64,000 nucleotides of DNA from Alloascoidea africana (GCA_030581615.1 JAKTTT010000034.1:62001-126000); one strand, 5' to 3'; positions 10,844-22,287 are shown, counted from the first letter of the stretch. Program-made: numbers and translations. Notes: a model not told the origin generated them from the sequence alone.

Positions 10844-11817
10844 ATCGGGAATAAGCTCTAGGAAATGTGGTCTTGAGGTAACTCTGATGTGGAGTACGCG
10901 CGCCAGTGTTAACGAAGGTGGTGTATTGGTGTATTTTTCAAGCCGTGAGCTGCATGCCAGTATACAAAACTAAACCACGCTTTGTAGTTTGCCAATGGGT
11001 TTGTTCATGCTCAATTTAATTAGCAATCTATTTCACTAGTGTTTGATTTAGAAAAGTTGGTTTTCTCTTTCAATTCCATCATGTATAGAGTCTTTATGAT
11101 TGAAAATTTGCCTGCATTTCATCATAAATGTCCTTTCGGTAAACAGTCTACTGTCTGGATACTCAATACTCGGGCATGTTTTACAAATCTGTATTGAGGA
11201 TGTTAAAAAAAAAAAATTTAAGTCAAATTACTACATTTATTTATAATCGCTTTATAAGCCACAAGGAAGTGTTAAGACAAAAAAAATTAGGTAAACAATG
11301 TTGGTCGGCGTATGTAGATGTGTAGTTTTTTTTGCAATTTCCGGTATTCGTTAATACATATTAGCAGAAATAGCAGGTCCAAAAAGAACTTGATGTGCAA
11401 AGAGTGTGGTATTGTTTTGTTTTGTGTTTTTGATTTTCAGATCTTTTGAATGTATAACACATTAGCTGAGAAGTTCTCTTCTCATCAACCATAGCCAGCT
11501 GCAACTCTTTGATGCCACTTTTTAACTGATGTGGAATAAAAAGAGAAACACACAAAAAAAAAAAAAACAGAGCGTCGTCACAGGAGTATAACTAGTAATT
11601 CCAAGAGCAAAGACAAAATAAAATCAAACACCATGTACCAGTAAAGATGACGAAAAAAATAAGATACTTGTTAAAGTTTTGGATGTATTTTGAAAAAATG
11701 TTAAGAGTAAGCGACTCCTTGGAAAATTTCCTTGGATACCATACTGCAGTGTAGTGTGTGAGCTTGTTGCTCAACTCGTTCGGGTATGTGTAGTTGATCT
11801 CAAATGCACTGGACAAT
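10844..11817. other. Intergenic region between dynein intermediate chain and the SRO9-type gene
   Basis: This is AT-rich DNA of about 970 bp with several poly-A runs (near 11206, 11280 and 11555). It should hold the promoter of the dynein intermediate chain gene and the 3' UTR of the SRO9-type gene. No gene is supported. Confidence 0.5.
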
Positions 11818-13662
11818 TCAATTTATTTTGGCCATCTCGGAAGATCTAAGAGAAGAATTGTCTTCTCCAGAATCTGTGTTTTGCAAGGAGCTTTCCTCTT
11901 GTTCTACTTTGTCGGCATACGAGGAGGCTGAAAGAGATGATGAATCAAAAGGGGTTTCCACTAACCCATCCTTATCTCTACTCTTCTCTGGTAAAACCCA
12001 AGTTTTCCAGTCGATTTGTGTTCTCACCCGATCGCCAATTACCTCAATGCCAGTGCACCATTTCAAAGCGCTTTTAAATAAATCATAATCGCCACCAGTC
12101 AAACTTTGTATCCTCCTAAACTTGAACAACGTTTCCAAAGAAACCAACCCCTGTGAATTCATCTGCTTTCGAAGAAATAGATCCTTACACAGATTCTCAA
12201 CCGAAAAATAGTAACTCAATTGTGCCACTATTGCTATAATATTCTCTGGAATTTGGGGAATGACATAAATCGGTTGGTATAAATAAGGGATTTGGCCATA
12301 AAATCCGTTCTGTGGGGGATACAATTGCTGAGAGAGATGCCGTCGTCCATTCACATAATTGCCTCCCTGAACAAATTGTGCTCCTGTATTTGGTACTATG
12401 CCAGAACCAGATGCATCGTAGCGCCGATTTCCATGATTGTTGTAATAATTTTGGTAATGATTTCCGTTTGGAATAGAGCCATGATGTGTCCTTTGGCCAT
12501 ATCTTCGACTCCCCTTGTAGTTGTTACGATTATTTGAATCGTTGTGGTTGTTAAAATGTCCATTTGTGGTATAGTTGCTCTTCGGGTCGACCTGGCCAGA
12601 AGGGATATCTGAGGGATTCCTGTCTTTTGAAGAGCTACCCGAAGACTGGTTTGGGGGTCTAGTTGTTCCATTATTCTCCAATGAATTGGCATTTTTAGAC
12701 TGAATGTCGCCTTGCTCGGCGCTGGATGTAGATGGGCTAATCTTTTTCTGGGATGGAATGTCGGGCTTTGATGCGTCTTTCTTATCGGCCAATCCATTCT
12801 CTTTGGGCTGAACTGGGTGAGAATTGTTGGCATTGCTTGTACTAGGTTTCCTATCTTTCTTCCCTTTCCTCCCTCCATTTTTGTTATTGCGCGCCTTATT
12901 TGAGCTTTCTGAGTTAGCCTCATCACTAGCACTATGATTTTTTCGATTGTTGTGAAGGCTTCTGCTTCCATTTCTACCCTTGTGTCTGTTTGATTTTGGT
13001 GCAGCCATGATCACATTTGCCTCGTATGGTACCCATTTCTGTTTGCCATGAGGAACAGAAGCCTTTTCTAACGTATCTCTCTTCTTCTTTTTATCATCAA
13101 GTATCTGAGCTGTTGCAGGCCAATCTTCCGAATTCAACTCTCTTTCACTCGCAACTGAAGACTGGGACGAGGAAAATATCATAGCTTTGGAACTGGTGCC
13201 TTCTCCGTGAGTTGCTTCTTCAGGCGCTACTTTGTTGGTATCCTCATCTTCATATTCGTTACCGCTTGAGACGTCAGGATTAAAAGAATGAGACAGAGTG
13301 TCAGAAAGCCCAGAGACAGACGGTCTGTTAGCAACCCACGCGTTGACAGGTGGAGGCGGGGCGGGGGCCAAATTTGCTTTAGTTGAAGTTATGGATGTAT
13401 CTTTGTCCTCAACCGTTCTTGCCTGGTTACTTGATTCGCTTGATTGCTCTAATGATAAATAATGGGAAGTAGATGAAACGGATGACACATCGGCACATGT
13501 AGAAGCAGTAGGTGAAAGTTCTGTCTCGTTTCCATCCTTCTGTGAAGGATCCTGGTCCAAAGAGCTGTTCGGAACTTGGGCAGACGCGGACTGTGTGGGA
13601 GCTTTACTACCAGAGTCGGTATTGCTGGCAGCAGCAACAACTGATGCATAAGAAATGGACAT
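11818..13662 (-). CDS. SRO9: La-motif RNA-binding protein of the Sro9/Slf1 type
   Basis: Sro9 and Slf1 bind mRNAs and ribosomes and influence translation. The protein is 614 aa. Its only folded part is a La motif near residues 470-555: AQLSYYFSVENLCKDLFLRK, then SLETLFKFRRI and VRTQIDWKTWVLP. The rest is low-complexity, rich in Ser and Asn, with an Arg/Gly/Asn/Tyr-rich stretch (about 375-440). A conserved KQKWVPYEA-like motif near residue 210 matches the short WVP motif of Sro9 relatives. The start MSISYASVVAAA is the first ATG and resembles the start of many fungal La-related proteins. Confidence 0.83.
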   Translation of the reverse strand: MSISYASVVAAASNTDSGSKAPTQSASAQVPNSSLDQDPSQKDGNETELSPTASTCADVSSVSSTSHYLSLEQSSESSNQARTVEDKDTSITSTKANLAPAPPPPVNAWVANRPSVSGLSDTLSHSFNPDVSSGNEYEDEDTNKVAPEEATHGEGTSSKAMIFSSSQSSVASERELNSEDWPATAQILDDKKKKRDTLEKASVPHGKQKWVPYEANVIMAAPKSNRHKGRNGSRSLHNNRKNHSASDEANSESSNKARNNKNGGRKGKKDRKPSTSNANNSHPVQPKENGLADKKDASKPDIPSQKKISPSTSSAEQGDIQSKNANSLENNGTTRPPNQSSGSSSKDRNPSDIPSGQVDPKSNYTTNGHFNNHNDSNNRNNYKGSRRYGQRTHHGSIPNGNHYQNYYNNHGNRRYDASGSGIVPNTGAQFVQGGNYVNGRRHLSQQLYPPQNGFYGQIPYLYQPIYVIPQIPENIIAIVAQLSYYFSVENLCKDLFLRKQMNSQGLVSLETLFKFRRIQSLTGGDYDLFKSALKWCTGIEVIGDRVRTQIDWKTWVLPEKSRDKDGLVETPFDSSSLSASSYADKVEQEESSLQNTDSGEDNSSLRSSEMAKIN

Positions 13663-14148
13663 TATGAGAGATTTGCAGTTATGACGATATCACTTTTTGG
13701 TTGTTCCTGTTGAGAAAAAGGTGATTTTGAGTATAGAATGTTGAAACAAAGATCTTTTGGTTATGTTCTGTGGTACAGTTTTGCCCTTAGTAAAAAAAGG
13801 TTTCAAGAAAAAAGGAAACAGCAAAGTAATAACAGATAAAGAGGAAAGTGTCTCAGCCTTTGAAGCAGCTAAGATATCGGTATATTTGACTTTGAATGAG
13901 GTTGTTACAGTAAAAGACTGATAAAAAGGATCTACGGGAGGCACCACCACAATGTGATGGTTAGATAAATCGCAATTCTTGGATTTCGCAAACAGAAGCG
14001 GAGACTAAGATGAAAAAACTCTCCAGTAGCTGAGCAAAACAGAATCTGAACAGGCCAAAGACGGTATGAGGTGCCGCAGAGGACAGAGACGAGTCAAACT
14101 AAGAGAAATGGGTATGGGAGAAAAGAACACTTAGGAAGCCAAAAGCTC
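13663..14148. other. Intergenic region upstream of the SRO9-type gene
   Basis: This is the presumed promoter and 5' UTR of the SRO9-type gene on the minus strand. It contains A/T runs but no coding signal. It leads into the GC-rich hairpin block. Confidence 0.45.
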
Positions 14149-14440
14149 TCGGCCAGTTGCACGGACACGCCGGGTAACTCCCGCGGCTCCGGTGGTTTTG
14201 TCTCATTGCCAGACCGGATTGTGGAAGAATGGCCCCAGCTGCTCGCTTCCAGCGAGCACGGAACAGCCGCTGTTCTGGCCGAAACGGCCTGGTACATGAA
14301 CTAGTCATGGCTAGGAATAGCTCCAGCCATGGTGGGCTGTGTGAGCCTGGGGCGATCGCGTGGAGGCAGCGGCAGGCCCGTTCGCTGTCTGAGACTCCAA
14401 ACTTTCGTAGCAAGCCCGCTGGCAGCAGATCGCCTAGCTC
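14149..14440. ncRNA. Candidate structured non-coding RNA (unidentified, strand unknown)
   Basis: This is a GC-rich block in which nearly every stretch can pair. Helices found by eye: CGCCGG/CCGGTG (14167-14172 with 14188-14193, one wobble); TGCTCGCT/AGCGAGCA with loop TCC (14240-14258); GAACAG/CTGTTC with loop CCG (14261-14275); GGCCG/CGGCC with loop AAA (14277-14289); CATGGCT+GGA / TCC+AGCCATG (14306-14331); GGAG+GCAGCG / CGCTGT+CTCC (14362-14398). The last is enclosed by GAGC+GGCGATC / GATCGCC+GCTC (14343-14357 with 14428-14440). An alternative long-range pair is CGGCCAG (14149) with CTGGCCG (14275). Reading frames here look like chance products of GC content. I could not match it to RNase P, RNase MRP, SRP, telomerase or spliceosomal RNA signatures. 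Confidence 0.45.
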
Positions 14441-14753
14441 GTTATAGCAGGAGGCTACAGAGATGAGTAGGAACCTAATTCGCCATATCCGAGCCCTTCG
14501 TAGAGCCTTTTCGCTCCCTGGCCGTGTTGGCGGAAATCTGGCTGTTCACACTGTAGAGCGGCACTCAGTATATTTGAGCATATGAAAGCGTTGGATGGCA
14601 TGGCAACAGATAATGGAGCCTTTGATCTGTTTCCATCCTCTTTCAAGCATCTTGCCAGAATTGGAATTGCGCTCGATCCTCCACAAAAGCACGCAAGTGA
14701 GCTAGATCGGGACTTTTAGAATCTACTCATTTCTGTGTTGCTGAAGTATTATC
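14441..14753. other. Region upstream of VPS4
   Basis: This 313 bp stretch is the presumed VPS4 promoter and may include the 3' end of the hairpin-rich block. No coding frame is supported. Confidence 0.45.
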
Positions 14754-16182
14754 ATGTCGGGTGCAGACTTTCTCAGCAAAGGTGTGGCATTGGTGCAACA
14801 GGCCATAGAAGCTGACACGGCTGCAAAGTATGAGGAGGCCTACAGGCTATACTTTAGCTCTCTGGATTATTTTATGACTGCTATGAAGTGTGAGTTCATG
14901 ACAAGAAGATGATGTTTGCCGTGCTCCCGCCCTAATCGAGTCTCTTAGATGAGAAGAATCCAAAGAGTAAAGAATTGATCAGAGGAAAAGTCAACGACTA
15001 TCTATCCAGAGCTGAGCAGTTAAAGGAATTTTTGGAAAAATCAAAGGGCCAAGAAGGCTCTGCTAGCACAAACCAGCCGACGAATTCTCAGTATGGTGTT
15101 AGCAACTTGGAGTTTGACTGTTCATTCAGCACTAATAAAGTTATTCTAGGACTACGGACAATAAAGACGAAGTGGATGCAGACACAAAAAAACTGAGAGG
15201 AGCCCTGGCTGGGGCAATTCTGACTGACAAACCTAACGTTCGTTGGGAGGACATTGCAGGTCTGGAGACAGCAAAAGATGCCTTGAAAGAAGCAGTCATT
15301 TTACCAGTCAAGTTTCCACATCTTTTCACGGGGAGTCGGAAGCCTACGAGTGGAATATTGCTATATGGTCCTCCTGGTACAGGTAAATCCTATCTCGCAA
15401 AAGCTGTTGCAACTGAAGCAAATTCTACTTTCTTCAGTGTTAGTTCATCCGATTTGGTGTCCAAGTGGATGGGCGAATCGGAAAGGCTTGTGAAGCAGCT
15501 TTTCGCTATGGCGAGGGAAAACAAACCATCCATTATATTTATAGATGAGGTTGATGCTCTATGTGGTCCTAGAGGAGAAGGGGAATCAGAAGCAAGTAGA
15601 AGAATCAAAACTGAGTTATTGGTTCAGATGAACGGTGTGGGTAATGACTCGAAAGGAATCCTGGTCCTAGGCGCTACGAACATTCCCTGGCAGTTGGATT
15701 CGGCAATTCGCAGACGCTTTGAAAGGAGAATCTATATTTCTCTGCCTGAAGTAGAAGCCAGAGCAGGAATGTTTAAACTAAACGTGGGCTCAACACCTTG
15801 CACGCTTACCGAATCGGACTATAAAAAATTGGCCGAGTTGACTGCTGGTTATTCCGGAGCAGATATAGCAGTGGTGGTGAAAGATGCTGTCATGCAACCA
15901 GTGCGGACATTTTTAACTGCTACTCATTTCAAACCAACAGTTGTGGAGGAAAAAGATGGAAATGGAACAATAAAGAAGAAGAAGCTGACGCCATGCTCTC
16001 CTGGAGATCCAGATGCCATTGAAATGGCCTGGGATGAGGTTGGATCTGATGAGCTGAAAGAGCCAGACCTGACTATTGTTGACTTTATAAAAGCAATCAA
16101 AAAGTCAAGACCAACTGTGAACGACACCGATATCAAAAACCATGAGGATTTCACCAATGATTTTGGACAAGAGGGAAATTAA
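14754..16182 (+). CDS. VPS4: AAA ATPase Vps4, three exons
   Basis: Vps4 disassembles ESCRT-III on endosomes. Exons are 14754-14889, 14949-15090 and 15150-16182, giving 436 aa, almost exactly the S. cerevisiae length. The introns (60 and 59 nt) have donors GTGAGT and GTATGG, acceptors TTAG and CTAG, and a CACTAAT-type branch in the second. The N-terminal MIT domain (about 1-75) has the expected three helices ([16 protein letters not shown]...). The AAA module has Walker A GPPGTGKS, Walker [11 protein letters not shown], and [11 protein letters not shown] around the arginine fingers. The C-terminal AAA_lid/Vps4 region is complete. Confidence 0.95.
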
Positions 16183-16436
16183 TGAGTGTGCCTTTTTCTC
16201 ACTATAGAGAAAGTTAACCTCTTGGGCTCTTAATAACGATACTGGAAAACTAAATCCAAGAGAAATTGGCTTTGTTTTCGACAGATTACATTAGAAACTT
16301 GTTAGTAGATCTCAAAACCTGCAATTCTATTTCTTACCCATCTATATATCTTCTTGATTTCATAATCACCCAGACACCCAGACACCCAATTTTCAAGAAC
16401 CATATCCAGAACTATTCTACTTTGACGCGTTAGTTG

Positions 16437-18998
16437 ATGCCACCTAAAAGGAAACCCCTGGGCACAAAGCGCGCACTTCCCGATTCTAACAAGGCTGATG
16501 GAAGTGGATCAAAGAAGAGAAAATTGGACATTTTTGAATTTGACGATAGTCCGGTTCAAACCAGAAAGTCGCTTAGAGTTTCAAGACACGATTCCTCTCA
16601 GAACACCAACTCGTCAAGTCCTGTAAAGAAAGTGGTAAAGACTCGTAAGTCTGAAGATGATAAGGATAGTGACATAATACCTTCGAGTTCTTCACCCAAA
16701 AGAAGAACCTCAAAAAGACTGGTTGCAAAGAACTTTTATGAAGGTGGGGTAAAACATCAATCTAGTGACTTCGGTCCTGCATCGCCTACTCCAAAGAGAC
16801 GAGTAGTATCTTCTAAGGAAGATAGTAGAAAGGAGGAATCGCCGGTTGTAAGGAAGAGGGGGAGACCCCGAAAAACGCCGGTAGAGCCTTCACCAGAGGT
16901 GAACGTTTCATTTCCTAAGAAGCGAGGAGGGCTTCCCAAGAATGCTTTAAAAGAAGTTCCATCTACCCCGAGTAGGCGAGTAAGAGTTATCAGGTCCAAC
17001 TCATCGTTTCACAATGAAGAATCTGTTGAGATGTCGCCTACTCCTATGACAAGACGATCGAAAACTAGGTCAAGTTTATCTGAAAAACTTTCAGCATCGA
17101 GCCATTCTTCTAATAATACAAAAACTCCTAACTCTAATAATCCCGAGCCTGCTACAGAAACAAAAGGCTTAAAGAGCCTCCAAAAACGCAATTCCAAAAT
17201 TTCCCCATTTATACGATCACGTCTGTCGTCAAGACTTCGTGGAGAGGATGAGGAGGATTCCGACATTATTCCTGACAGTTTAGATGAGAACAATACCAAT
17301 GAAGAAGAAAGCGATGAGCCTAGTGATGATGAAACTGGGGACAGTTCTGACCCAGAACCGACAATAACAAGTCCCTCTGTTGAGGCCATTTCAAGTAAGC
17401 TGGGCGCTGATAGAATGGATATTGACAATGAGGAGATGCCCAAAGAAGAACATGGAAAAATTGAATCCGAAACAGATGATATTATCAATAACTCTAGTAG
17501 TTCGAAACTGAATGTACTGATCAATAAGTATTCCGATATAAATGCTGTGCTGGTGGATGTTGCAAAGAAGCATGTCCTGTCCAAGCTAATGAATAGGAAG
17601 CGCGCACCTCTGGTCAACCTGGATGGCCAATTCAATAAACTATACCAGCTTCTTGAGCATACTGTAAGGGACGGAGAAGGGAACTCATGTACCGTTGTCG
17701 GCCCTTCAGGCTGTGGAAAAACGGCTTTGATCAATGCTGCGCTGGACCAACTCGAGTCTGAATACAAAAACCAGTTTATCATTCTCAAATTATCAGGCTT
17801 GGCACAAACTGATGATAAAATGGCAATCAGGGAGCTGGCGCGTCAGATTGACGTGGAATTTTCAAAGATTCATACGCAAGCAGTCAAGAAAAAAACAGAA
17901 GACTACGATTACCTTGAGAAAAGATCAATTTCTGAGACTTTAACCTCGTTTTTAGCAGTCCTGGAATCCAACCCTTTGGAAGCTGATGAAAATAATGAAA
18001 ACGGTAATAATGACGATACTCCTCAAAAGATTGCTTTGATCATTATTATAGACCAATTTGAGCAATTTGCCTTACACACAAGACAAACATTGTTGTACAA
18101 TTTATTTGATATAACGCAAAATAGTACTGCTCCTGTTGCAGTTGTTGGTATCAGTTCGAGAATAAATGCAAGTGAAATGTTAGAGAAGAGAGTGAGAAGT
18201 AGGTTCAGTCAAAGAGTTATTCAGCTATTTAGACCGAGAACTTTGAAAGAATTCTGGGATGTTTCAAAAAGCTTGCTCTATATCACAGAAGTTGACAAAC
18301 TAAGAGTGGAGAAATTGTCTTCTGTCACTACAAGCCAAATGGCGCAATTTGATGATTACGCAAAAGCTTGGAATTCATACCTTGAGGAAGCTTCTATGAT
18401 GAAAACAGGTCCTTTACATCAATTGCTCAGGAGTATTTGCTACTCAACAAGCGATATTCGGACCTTCTCTACACATTGTGTAAATGCAGTTGTAAAAGCA
18501 TGTCCATTTCCGAAGGTTGAGGAATTTGGATCGAGCAAGTCAATAGTGGAACTACCGGATAATCATTTGTTTATTCAATCTTTATCTCAACTTGAGCTGG
18601 CCGTTTTAATTGCAAGCGCAAGAGTAGAGGCCAAACTTGGCAGCGAAACAATAAACTTCAACTTGGCCTATGAAGAGTATGTTGATCAATCTCGAAAAAT
18701 TGCGTCTCAGCGACGGACAAAAGCTTCAAGATCTTTCCAAACCAGCAATAGCAATGTCGTTGCAAGCTTCAAAACGTGGTCAAAAGATGTGACCAAAGGA
18801 GCCTGGGAAAAGCTGAACAGTTTAAAGCTAGTGAACTATGTGGATATGGTAGGTAACGTGGAAAGAAGAGGAATTGCAAGTGTTACTGGACGAAACATCA
18901 GTGATGAGATTCGATTAGCTAAAATCGACGTTGGTTTGGAAGATTTGAATAGAATGATCAAGTCTGGGCATGTTTTATACTCATGGACCAAATTGTAA
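16437..18998 (+). CDS. ORC4: Origin recognition complex subunit 4 with long AT-hook N-terminus
   Basis: Orc4 is an AAA+ subunit of the complex that marks replication origins. The protein is 853 aa against about 530 in S. cerevisiae. The AAA+ part starts near residue 370. Walker A GPSGCGKT is at 422-429, and a Walker B-like IIIIDQFEQF is near 534-543. The N-terminal third is disordered and basic. It holds an AT-hook (KRGRPRK, about 140-146), a degenerate second one (KKRGGLPK) and several S/T-P-x-K/R type sites (SPTPKRR, STPSRR, SPTPMTRR). A TTG lies directly before the ATG; I use the ATG at 16437. Confidence 0.9.
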   Translation: MPPKRKPLGTKRALPDSNKADGSGSKKRKLDIFEFDDSPVQTRKSLRVSRHDSSQNTNSSSPVKKVVKTRKSEDDKDSDIIPSSSSPKRRTSKRLVAKNFYEGGVKHQSSDFGPASPTPKRRVVSSKEDSRKEESPVVRKRGRPRKTPVEPSPEVNVSFPKKRGGLPKNALKEVPSTPSRRVRVIRSNSSFHNEESVEMSPTPMTRRSKTRSSLSEKLSASSHSSNNTKTPNSNNPEPATETKGLKSLQKRNSKISPFIRSRLSSRLRGEDEEDSDIIPDSLDENNTNEEESDEPSDDETGDSSDPEPTITSPSVEAISSKLGADRMDIDNEEMPKEEHGKIESETDDIINNSSSSKLNVLINKYSDINAVLVDVAKKHVLSKLMNRKRAPLVNLDGQFNKLYQLLEHTVRDGEGNSCTVVGPSGCGKTALINAALDQLESEYKNQFIILKLSGLAQTDDKMAIRELARQIDVEFSKIHTQAVKKKTEDYDYLEKRSISETLTSFLAVLESNPLEADENNENGNNDDTPQKIALIIIIDQFEQFALHTRQTLLYNLFDITQNSTAPVAVVGISSRINASEMLEKRVRSRFSQRVIQLFRPRTLKEFWDVSKSLLYITEVDKLRVEKLSSVTTSQMAQFDDYAKAWNSYLEEASMMKTGPLHQLLRSICYSTSDIRTFSTHCVNAVVKACPFPKVEEFGSSKSIVELPDNHLFIQSLSQLELAVLIASARVEAKLGSETINFNLAYEEYVDQSRKIASQRRTKASRSFQTSNSNVVASFKTWSKDVTKGAWEKLNSLKLVNYVDMVGNVERRGIASVTGRNISDEIRLAKIDVGLEDLNRMIKSGHVLYSWTKL

Positions 18999-19779
18999 GG
19001 GAGGAGGAGCGAGACGAATTTTGCATGGCCGGTAGTCGGGTTCTTTTTTTGTAAAGAGCTATATGGTTGTATCTATTAATTAAGAAATTGTATTGTGAAT
19101 AAATTATTTGTGTGTCTTGAGTTTCTCTGGATGTAGATGGTTGAAGTTTAACATTTTCACATGTTGACCATCAGAGCTTGAGTGGTTCTTTAGTTAACCC
19201 TCACTACTTATTTACTAGAGTGTCGTAAGCTTCCGTATTTGGACTATGGAAGCTAGGATATACAAGGTTGCCTGAAGTTGTCACCATCACTGAAACTGCT
19301 GTAGTTTTTTGTCTGTTCCATCTTTCATTGTCCATATACTAATGGATTAAATACAGGGTATTGAAATACTTTTGAATGCAAATATAGAAATCAAAGCTTT
19401 TTGAGCATTTAATTCTGTGGTAACTAAACTGTGACTTCTGTCGATCTAAAGCAAATCATCTTTATTGACTGACCTTGAAAGTTTAGGATTCAAGCACAAG
19501 TTGGCCCTTGGGCAATGTTGAATCGGCCCATGCCTTTTTACAATTTTTACAACAGTAGTTTGCAAAATTAGCCAAACGAACCCCAAATAAATGTATAACT
19601 AGGCTTCGCCTGGCCCATGTAAGGATGCTTATGGTTAACTGTGTGGTGACCATCTACATGCCCGATTTGGGCGTTTATGCCCAAAGCTCAACCTAATCGG
19701 TCAAGGTGTCAAGGACCAAGAAAGAAATGACAGTGATGTCCACTTCATTTACATTGTTTCCTACAAGTTGTAAATTTTG
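18999..19779. other. Intergenic region between ORC4 and SST2
   Basis: This 780 bp holds the ORC4 3' UTR and the SST2 promoter. A single TGAAAC near 19289 resembles a pheromone-response element but lacks the final A. No gene is seen. Confidence 0.5.
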
Positions 19780-21927
19780 ATGATGAAGACAGAAGCTCTC
19801 AGACCAGAAGGTCTAATGGGTATTATTGGAAATGTCGTTACAGACAAGGTGAGCGCAACTGTATCTCTGAGTCGTAGATTCATTTTAACGTTTATGACCT
19901 TTTAGGAATTGAAAGACCTGTTCTCCATGCTCATTGTAACTTTGGACCTCAAAGAACACTCAGAGGGACCCAAAGGTCTTGCATCAATCTTTTCCGCCAA
20001 AAAGAAAACAGATCCATTTACGTTTACAGTCGAGCAAGCCGTGGAACACATGAAAAGCATGGTGATAAAAGCTGATTCTTTCCAGGAGACAACAACCAAA
20101 GTAATATCAGCAAGATTCAACCCTTCACAGTCTCATACGCTTCTAAAACGATTCATGATCGCCCATTTGTTGCACAGTCCATTGGAGAGGACGAGAACTG
20201 AGCCTAGTGATCTAGCTATTCTCCAGCCAACATCAAAAGGCGTTGCTATTGTACAAGACTACTGCTTGAGAAATGGATTGTCAAATAGTACAATACCCAG
20301 CATACTATTTTCTAATCTTAATTCAATGGATCTTATCAAACTGGAAAGGCACAGAAGCAACAATAAAATTGTTTACTCTCCTTTGATGATATCTATAATT
20401 TTTACAAAGTTTATTGGGTCTGTACCCAACATTTACAGTGCAACTAATAGTCCAGATCCAGTCGACAGCATTGCAAAAAAGAAATCTCTTGAAAATACTA
20501 GATTCGCCTTTTTAGCAGATAACTCTTTAATAGATAATTACAATATAGTTTCTTTACATCCCAAGAGAAAACACCATGACTTCAATCCGAATCCAAAACC
20601 GCAGCAAACGCAAAGCATTTCTCCGTTCTATCATGCATTTTTCACACATCCAGATTCATCATCACTGTTCCAGTACTATGTTTCCAATAAAGGAGTTCGA
20701 TTGTATAGAAACAGAGAATTTCACATGGGCAATGGAATGACCACGCAAACCACTTTTTGCTTCTCTGGAAAAGCCGCTTGGCAATGGATCATGGATTGTA
20801 CTGACATAATGGATTCTAAAGATGCAGTTTACTTGGCAAACCTGTTTTTGGATCCTAAAAACGGATTGATAATTCCCATATGTTACGGACCATCCATTTC
20901 TACCAAAGATAAACTTCGTGTTTCAAGCAAAGCTTTTTATACCATTTCAAAAGAAGGCTTGAAGGTTGCAGACTGGGAAGAAGAAATAAAGTCTATACTT
21001 CTTGGTGATACTTTCATTTCTGAATCTTCTAAATTTAAAACAACTAAAGAAAAATCCGAAACTTCAGGGAAAGCTCCAAACGTTATGTCACCAAATAACT
21101 CCACCAAGTCGGATACTTTTAGATCCATTTCTTCTAAGACAAAAACATTAAAAGAAATACTACAAGATCCTGGTTGGAAGTATCTGTTCAGAAATCATCT
21201 AAAACAGGAGTACTGCTCAGAGAATCTAAACGCGTATGATGAGTTTCAAAACTTCTCTGTGACATGGCAAAATCTGCAACAAACATTTAAACAAATCGAA
21301 TCTGAAAAAGACAACCACAAAAAGGATGAAGAAACCGAAATCAATGCATTAATCAAAGCTCTTGGGAAAAGCATAAGCACAGCTTTATCACAGGTTTACG
21401 ACATATATCGAAGGTTTATCATTGCTAGTGCCCCTGAAGAACTTAATATAGATTCGGAACTTCGCAAAGAAATTGAAGACATTTTGATAAACGGCGGGAT
21501 AGCTGAAACTTTTACCGATAAATGTTTGATAACTCGAAAGGATTCAATTTGTTGTTCTACAATTTTCCTTCCACATCTCCCAAAGAAAGCCTATTACCCA
21601 ACAACAGAGGATAGCTTTTGCAATCTGGACAATATAGAAATGGAAAATCACAGTAACCAGTGTGAAGATCCTTATAGCTCTGACCGTCAAACATCATCTG
21701 AAAAGCCAAGCGCCCAAGAAAAAGTCACTGAGAGCGCATGCCCAGAAGACGTTTGTAATAAGGGGAGGCCTGATCAAATCGACAAGCAATCAATTGAACT
21801 CTTAGCGAAATTGTCGTACCTTTTCAAAAAAGCTAAAGCTCATATTTACAGATTAATGGAACGGGATTCACTTCCAAAATTCATAAAATCTGAAATTTAC
21901 CTGCGATCGCTACCACAGAAGAAGTAG
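19780..21927 (+). CDS. SST2: Regulator of G-protein signalling with DEP domains (Sst2 type), two exons
   Basis: Sst2 speeds GTP hydrolysis by the pheromone-pathway G-alpha and desensitises mating signalling. Exon 1 (19780-19848) gives MMKTEALRPEGLMGIIGNVV..., followed by a 57-nt intron (GTGAGC...TTTTAG). Exon 2 is 19906-21927, giving 696 aa; S. cerevisiae Sst2 is 698. The N-terminal part contains DEP-like sequence, clearest at residues about 295-350 (FCFSGKAAWQWIMDC...AVYLANLFL). An RGS domain follows from about residue 435, starting with LKEILQDPGWKYLFRNHL and SENLNAYDEFQNF. The RGS is interrupted by an insertion, as in Sst2. Two ATGs in tandem open exon 1. Confidence 0.88.
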
Positions 21928-22287
21928 GAAATATAAATCTCTTATCTTTTAATCAATTCACTTTAAAGACTACTTAGACAATTTCTTTTGGCTTCAAAGG
22001 CAAAAAAACCAAATGCTGTGTTTCATGGATGTCTTCAAACAAATACTCTAATGATACAACTTTTCATTAAACAGGAATAATAATAATAGTAATAATAATA
22101 GACAAAGCATGAAAGCGTTAAAGACGTGTGTCGTATTCGTGAGGTCATTAGATTCATAAATATATCGTTACTGTAAATGAACACTTGCCTACTACACTGG
22201 AAACCATAGTAAACGAAATTGAGGGACGCAGTTTAGATTTTGAGTGCAGGGTCTCTTCCGGTTCAAATTAATCATTTGTCCTGCATT
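21928..22287. other. Convergent 3' region between SST2 and LEU3
   Basis: This is AT-rich DNA with an AATAAT microsatellite near 22076-22101. It probably contains both polyadenylation sites. Confidence 0.5.

Noticed and set aside
14099-14447. Overlapping reading frames of 67-104 codons on both strands
   Set aside because: They overlap the hairpin block, show no domain, and are expected from high GC content, which removes stop codons.
14457-14466. ACAGAGATGA, the invariant core of U6 snRNA
   Set aside because: The following bases do not continue as U6 (no TCAGC) and the upstream and downstream parts lack U6 features, so it is a chance match.
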